Assembly (NCBI GenBank): GCA_016801845.1 | Contig: CM028927.1 | Location: forward strand, 10,256,001-10,320,000 | Source of the DNA: Polydactylus sextarius | Lineage: Eukaryota > Chordata > Actinopteri > Polynemidae | Direction: 5' to 3' | DNA length: 64,000 bases | Shown here: positions 54,001-61,100 of the stretch, piece by piece | Numbering within the stretch: position 1 is the first letter of the stretch | Layout: each line of letters starts with the position of its first letter | Notes under the pieces: model-generated | Databases searched by the model: none | What the model was told of the DNA's origin: nothing | Seen by the model: the letters and a program-made list of their open reading frames with translations, nothing else | Position numbers and translations under genes: made by a program

Positions 54001-57000
54001 ATGTGAGGAAGGATGTACACAAAAGTGAATATGAAGGAGATAATGAGACAGTAAAGGTCAAGTGCTTTAAGAAAAGTGGGTAAATGGAGGTGAGATTACA
54101 AAAGTCAATGTCTCTTATCCCCCTCAGAGGAAATCCATGCAAATAGTGACAGAGACTGAAGAGCAGGTTGTACTGAGCTGCACTGGGTCAAACAAAGGTG
54201 TTACAACATTGTTTGCTGCCATGTAATGATGACTACATATTAGCTCAGAGGGACTGAAAAGATCAATACATGCACATTGCAAGTAAAGGCAGTGATGTAC
54301 TGTATGTTAGTGGAGATGTCGCATGATGTGTTTGTGAAGCAAAAAATTCAAATGAAAGTAAGAAAAAAGCAGGGTTATGACCAACTGACTTGTCTTAAAT
54401 GAATGAAAAAGGGAAAACATTTTTTTGCAGTCACTTTAAATTTAATATGTCAATAAGTCAGTTGCACCTTGCTGTGTATGTGTGTGTGTGTGTGTATGTG
54501 TGTGTTCAGGTATATTTATCCCAGTAGGACTGAGGTGGCTCCTATCACTTGAGCTCCTGCTATATCACTTCCTCGCACCAGGTCACAACATTAAAGCCAA
54601 TTCAATTACACTCACAGTCAGAAGCATCAGGCTTCCTTCTCCTGGTCATTTTGTAGTGCAGACACACGTGCAAACGCACACGCACTCACAACAACACAAA
54701 CACGTGCTGTTTGTGTTGGGTGCATGAGATTACACCTTTTATGCAAAACAGACATATGAATGTGTAGTAGTTAACATTAATGTTAGTAAATATTAGTGAA
54801 TTTATGTCCTTGAGCGTATTCAATAGTGTATTAATGTCGCATATTGTATCAAAACAACAAGGGATTAGATTGGACTTGCATGAATGATGACTGAAACAAC
54901 ATAAGCATGTGTGCATTATACAGGGATATAAAATACTGCAGTATAATTAGTATGCTATAAATGTACAGAACACATACATTCCTGCACACACATGTAAATA
55001 CATGTGAAAACACACACACACACACAAACATTCTAGCAGGTCTCCAGCAGTAATAAAAGGGAAAATGGCTGTGAGAGAATAAAGTCTATCTCCTGTTCCC
55101 TTCTGCCATTTCACTCTGTTGCACCGTCTCTCCCTCTTACTTATCTTCATTCTTGCCTATTCAAAGTTCCAGTGTCACAGTCATCACCTCCCTCTGTAAT
55201 TTTGTCTGCCTTATTGAATAATCGACAGCTGGAGCATGAAAATGTGGGTCAAGGACGAGGCAAAAGAAAGAATACTCATTCTTTTGCTTTTCAATTTGGG
55301 CCCTCTTTTATACATCTTACATTTTGCACCCATTCCTCTTTAGCGGAGTATTGATTTTCACCGAGGAGTACTTTGCTTCATTAATGAGGGGATGATAATT
55401 CACTTTAATTGCATTATTCATAATAGATAATCATTATCTCCATGGCCACACTTTGTAATAATGATGTAACAGGTCAATAGGTTCTAAACATGAAGTTTTC
55501 AAGTTGTTAGTTTCTGTGTTCAAAGGCAGTTTAGACGTACTTGTTTGGACATATTTAGTGTTTACATTATTTAGCTTATCGTCTAATTACACATTGCTTA
55601 CCTTCGCAGCGAGGGAAAGGGTGATCCCAATTGCGGGTGGTGCCATGTTCACAGGTGAGGATGGAATACCCCATTAGCTGATACCCAGGCAGACACTCAA
55701 AGGAGATAGATTGGCCTACGTTGTACCCAGCACCCACCACCACGCCGTAGCGGAAAGGCTCCGGGTCAGGGCACTCCTGTAGCTCATATGCTGAGGGAGA
55801 AAGAAATTAGATACATTATTTCAAATCAATACTACATTATAAATATCATTAAAGCTAGACACTTTTACTGAGACATTCTATCATTTTAAAACATCTTAAT
55901 CACTGTAATTCACACAACTAACACTGATTTTCTTCAACACATGAATGCTCTGATTCCAGACAACAACACTAGAGCGTCCTCTATTTTTACTTCTTCTACA
56001 TCTTCTTATTGTTCTTCCTCCTCCTGCAGCTAAACCTCCCACTCCTTCTTTTTGCCTTCTCCTCCTCTTCCAACAGGAGTTTTCAGTGAAAAAAAGAAAA
56101 AAAAATGCCAGGAGCAAGTGTGACTTGTGCCTCAGAAGCATGATGCAGTTATCAGAAGCAGTGTGGGTCTTGGATACAAAAGCAGAAAAGGCAGTGAGCC
56201 TTGAAGAGCCAGGATATAAATATGACTAAAGAAATTGATTTCTATGGATCGCAGCTTCCCTTTGTAGAAGATAACACATGCAAATACTGCAAAAAAGGGG
56301 GATATTTGCAAATATAATGCTTGATTTATATGCTAATGTACACATAATTATGTAAATGCACAATGCTACCTTTCGATTTGCTGGCTCGTTTGTTGAATTA
56401 CAAAGTACAAACTTTGTGTGCCTGTTGCTTTTGTAGACAAGGGCAATTTATTCCTTGCAGCTATGTGGATACACAGTGTCTAAGTCTTTTATTGGCACAT
56501 GGTGAGGAAATCTTTTAGGTGATCAACAGTTTTATATGTACAGAGATTTATAGATCTGCAGAATTTACTGGCTGTGTGGGCTGATTAGTTTGACACAGTC
56601 AGTTCCAGGGCTAATTCAGTAATGTTATAGCTCCACATGCATACACCTCACTGTAAAGTGACACTAATTATACATAAGTGAACGTGAAGGAGAAAAAGGT
56701 AACAGTCTCAGAGATTCTGATATACCATTATGCATTTACAAGTCATAATTCCTCTCTGAGGTACTGAAATTTATAGTGATAATGTGATCGCGTCAATTCA
56801 AGGAAATGCATCTGATCATTATAGCTACATTTATTATACCTCTATAGGTCAACATTCCAGTGGCAGAAAAAAGGATTAAAGCAGCCAAAGAGTCTCAGTT
56901 GCTCTCAAGTGATGATTAGTTTGATCAAACTTTGCAGAAGAAACTCACATTACTGGCTCAGCTCCGCAATTAGCGAAATTTAGTCTTGGTAATTAAGCTC

Positions 57001-58108
57001 ATTATATATATTAAACAAGTCTATTTCTGTGACAGTCCCTAAGGCTTATCTCCTAAATCTATTAAATGGAGCTTTTGAGTGTATGTTCATACACATAATA
57101 GTGTTTGAAATCTTACCTTGGTACTCAAACCTGAAACCTGGTTTGTTCTGCGAATGGTCACTATGGAAATACACGGTTGTCTCATGGGAGGTGGTTAGAA
57201 GAGAGGAGGGAATATCTTGGCCGCTGTATCTGCCAATCACTGCGCTTGTATCAAGAGGCCCATTGCGTATCTCTAGGAAATCATGGTTGGCCTCGGTGGA
57301 GAAGTTGAGGAATTGAATGTGAGCTCCTGGGAAAAGAACAAAAAAAAAAAAAAAAGACAGAAAGAAAAAAAACTGAAAAAGGAATGCCATGTTCTTCTTG
57401 ACATACTATCAAGACACTCTTTCACACAGTCTGAGATCTAAAATAATTTAGCCAGATATAGCTACAGTTACAAATGCTGTCATTTGATAATATCGTCCTC
57501 TTAGTTGCATAATTAAAGGTTCTTGAGTGTGGAAATGCCAAAACGTGGCATTCTATAAGAGCCTCTAATGATGCTCACCGTAACCAACTGGCAGGTAGAT
57601 TCTCCAGGTGCAGTCACTGTTGCTAGGGTAGTTGCCTGGGAAACCAGGACTGAGAATCATTCCCTCCATCTCCTCCCGGATTCCACCACATTGAGCTGGC
57701 GGTGGGTAAACAAGACATTTCATTAGCATCTGCAAACATCGATTCTCCTGCAAAATGAAATAATATTAGTAATACGTCTCAATGCAGATCTTTGTTTAGC
57801 TATAGTGGGCGGTTTGACCAACAACTGTGGTAGTAGAAAACACCTGGTGTAACCTGGACTCTGATTCTGATCCTGACTGGAGTATAATATGGAGTTTTGT
57901 AATATCAGTGGTTTCATTTTTAATGAAGGCAGAGCAGAAGTGGAATATTTACTATTTTTGTTAGACTTCTGAACCCAAACCATATAATTTACTAGACCTT
58001 AAGTGGGTCTAAATTAGGTGACATTGTTGAAGTGCAGGTCTGTGCTCTAATCCACTTTTTAGTTAAAATATTAATAATAATAAAAAATGACTGTCTTTCT
58101 TTTTATGT

Positions 58109-58176
<68 letters not shown>

Positions 58177-61100
58177 TATATGTGTGTGTGTTGACATACA
58201 AAGACAGTCATAGCATCTTAGCATGACAATTTGTCACACTATTAAAGAATTTTGGAATTGGAAAGCTCTGTTCCATCTACTTGAGATATGAAGATTCAAT
58301 ATACTGTATCTTTTGCTGCTCTGCATCTTTCATCCTTAATCTTAAACCATGGATGGATAAATGTTTCTTTGACTGACACCTGGGACTAAGAATGAAAGAG
58401 AAACAACGAGAAATCCTGACACAACAAATTAAGATAAAAGGATGTGGAAACTCATGGTTAAAAAATTAGCTGAGTCGAGGAACAGGGGAAGATGGGGTAC
58501 TACAAGGGGCAAAAACAAACAACCAACACACTGAAGAAGTTTAAGAAATAAATGGGCCAAATGGCCTATATAAGTCAGAGGGAGGCGAAACCACATCAAC
58601 ACAACACGAGAAAATCAGGGTGATGTACCATTGTGTGTCTGGAAGGAATAAGAGGGGTAAAGTGTTATCCTGTAGCAGCAGAAAAAGCCTGAGGTAATCA
58701 GGAAACTGCTGATGCCTGTGAGCACGATGAATCTTCTCTGAACTTCAACCAATCACGGCCTGAGAAGGAACTAATTAGGCAATAGTAGGTCGTTCTAATG
58801 AGTGGAACCATTTGTCATGGCGCATGGCGGAAGACTCAATGTGCAAAATGGAAAAGGAGCTATTTGGTGTGTGGAAAAAAAAAACAGTTTCATTAGAAGT
58901 TATTTAGTTTTCCTAAACACAAACAAGTGAAATATAAACTTGTCTTTTTTGTTTGTTTGTTTGTTTATGTCTCCTATTTAATTCATTTATATATGAGCTA
59001 GGTTATAGCTGGATTAGAGTTAGCTTGAATGTTTCTGTAGGTGAGCTGAAAGAGTATTGGAAAGGTAAATCATAGAAAATTGATGAAGAAAATTAAGTAA
59101 ACACTATTCTCTGTTCATTGTGACATTCACATGAGATGATTTGTAATGTTAGGAAAGATCAGCTGGTGTGGACAATACAAAGTAGAGGGTAAAAGAAAAT
59201 AAAGAAAAGGATATTTTTACCAATGCAGAGAGGAGGTGGGTAGTTCCATCGTCTAACAGGTCCAGGCATACAGGTGATATGCGAGTTCCCCTGTAAACCC
59301 ACACACAAAGACAGAAAGTTCGACAAAAATTTGGCTGATTTGTTTTCCCTGCTGTCACTCATCTGTTGCTCCAATTATTTGAAACTGCTGCCTGTCGCTA
59401 CATTACTTCATGTGGCAACTAAATGACTAAATCCATTCGAAGTGGCAGAAAACAACAGAGAGGCAGTATCACGAGCATATTAAGATGATCATACACAGAG
59501 AGAGAAACAGAGGGGAAGATTAGGGAGGAGGAGACATTTATCATTGCGCTGTCAAAATAAGTATTTTTCATTTTTCTGAAAGGGTTGACTTTCAAGGCTA
59601 ACTCACCATGAAGATTAAAAAACTGCTAACAATTTATTTTGAACTGTCTAACATAACAACAACATTACAACATAATGGACTGATTCAGTCAGCCATCCTG
59701 AAAATGTGTTTTCAGAATCCAAACTTTCAGACTGAGGGATGATATTTTAATTTCCTGTTTATCTAATCTACCTATACCTGAGGCCTGAATTTAGGATATG
59801 AATACTAATTCATACTCATAGGATTTTTCTTTTTAAGGTGGAAGTGTCTGTTTTTTTTTTTCTTTAACCAAGATAGTCCATGATGCAGTGATTAATGCTG
59901 ACTATATATTTTAATCACTGCATACATTTAAATAATTCTCTCTGATGATGCCTTGACTGCAAATACTTTGAGAAAAGCAATAATCTGGTCATTTACATGA
60001 TTGCAAGTTAGCCACATTGCTTACAACTAGTAATATCAGACAATATTATGTGACTATCCAGAGGCAATGGCATTTAAAAACGTATTAAAATGAGTTAAGG
60101 ATTGAGACGACTACCCACAATAAGACAAAACATAAAGTTATTTTCTTTCTCTTTTTTTTGTTGCTAAAACTTGGTTCTGTACCCGTCACCATCCCATTTT
60201 ATCAAAATCTGTCATCACAGCCATTGGACTAATAAGTGACACAAACCACACCTGGCATTTCTAGTTGAGGACAGGGAGTGATGGGAACACACAGTCCTGA
60301 TAGACGTGTGTTGTGCAGAGTGGAGGGAGAAACTTTTTTTTTTTTTTTTTTTAAAAAGAAGAATCCGTATGAACTGCTGCATCCAATGTGCTCCACAGAT
60401 GTCACCATCTGTCTCCAGAAGCCCAGACAATGACTGTGGAAGCACTGGAGGATGTGCAGAACACAGTCATACTTGGAGCGTGCGCAGAATTCTGAATTTG
60501 CAGCAAATTGGCACCACATCCTATAAATTACAACCAACATATGGAGGATAGATTTGCAGATACCTGCCAAACTAAGTATTCAACAAACTTAAGAGGAACG
60601 CTGTCATGCATCAACACATCCAGAGTGGATGACAGAGATGAACTGTAATAATCCTCTACGTTTACAATGATTTCATTGTATCATGTAATCACTGCATGAG
60701 ATTTATAGGCTGAAAAAGGGAAAGAATACAGGAATGAAGTTTATAAATAAACTCTGAAAAGAAACTTTTCATCTAGGTTACCTTAGCTTCTTCTCTGACA
60801 TTTTGCTTTATCCACTTCCGTAAAATACAGTCACTGCTTGAGGAGATAACTGACGACAAGGAGAAGTGACAGGAGTGACACTGACAGGACATATCCAAAA
60901 GTAGTATATGTTACCTGTAGAGTATATCCAGGTTCACAGTGGAAGGACACCACATTATTCATCTGAAGACGGTCCCCAACTTTGATACCATTCATAGGAA
61001 CTACAGGCTCTGGGCAGCTGGTCAGAGACACAGCTAAGGCGATAAAGAATAAATGAAAAAGATGGGAGTAAAAGAGAAGAAAGAAAAGCTATTGAATAAC

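Larger units (their letters stand above)
52700..55601 (-). other. csmd2: csmd2 intron 7
   Basis: 2.9 kb with (GT)n tracts at 53057-53082 and about 54476-54505, and a candidate regulatory block at 55240-55470. No exon. Confidence 0.8.

Noticed and set aside
60215..60570. Overlapping open frames around a poly-T run, looking like a retroposed piece
   Set aside because: No family match and no domain; the frames depend on the poly-T and poly-A junction.
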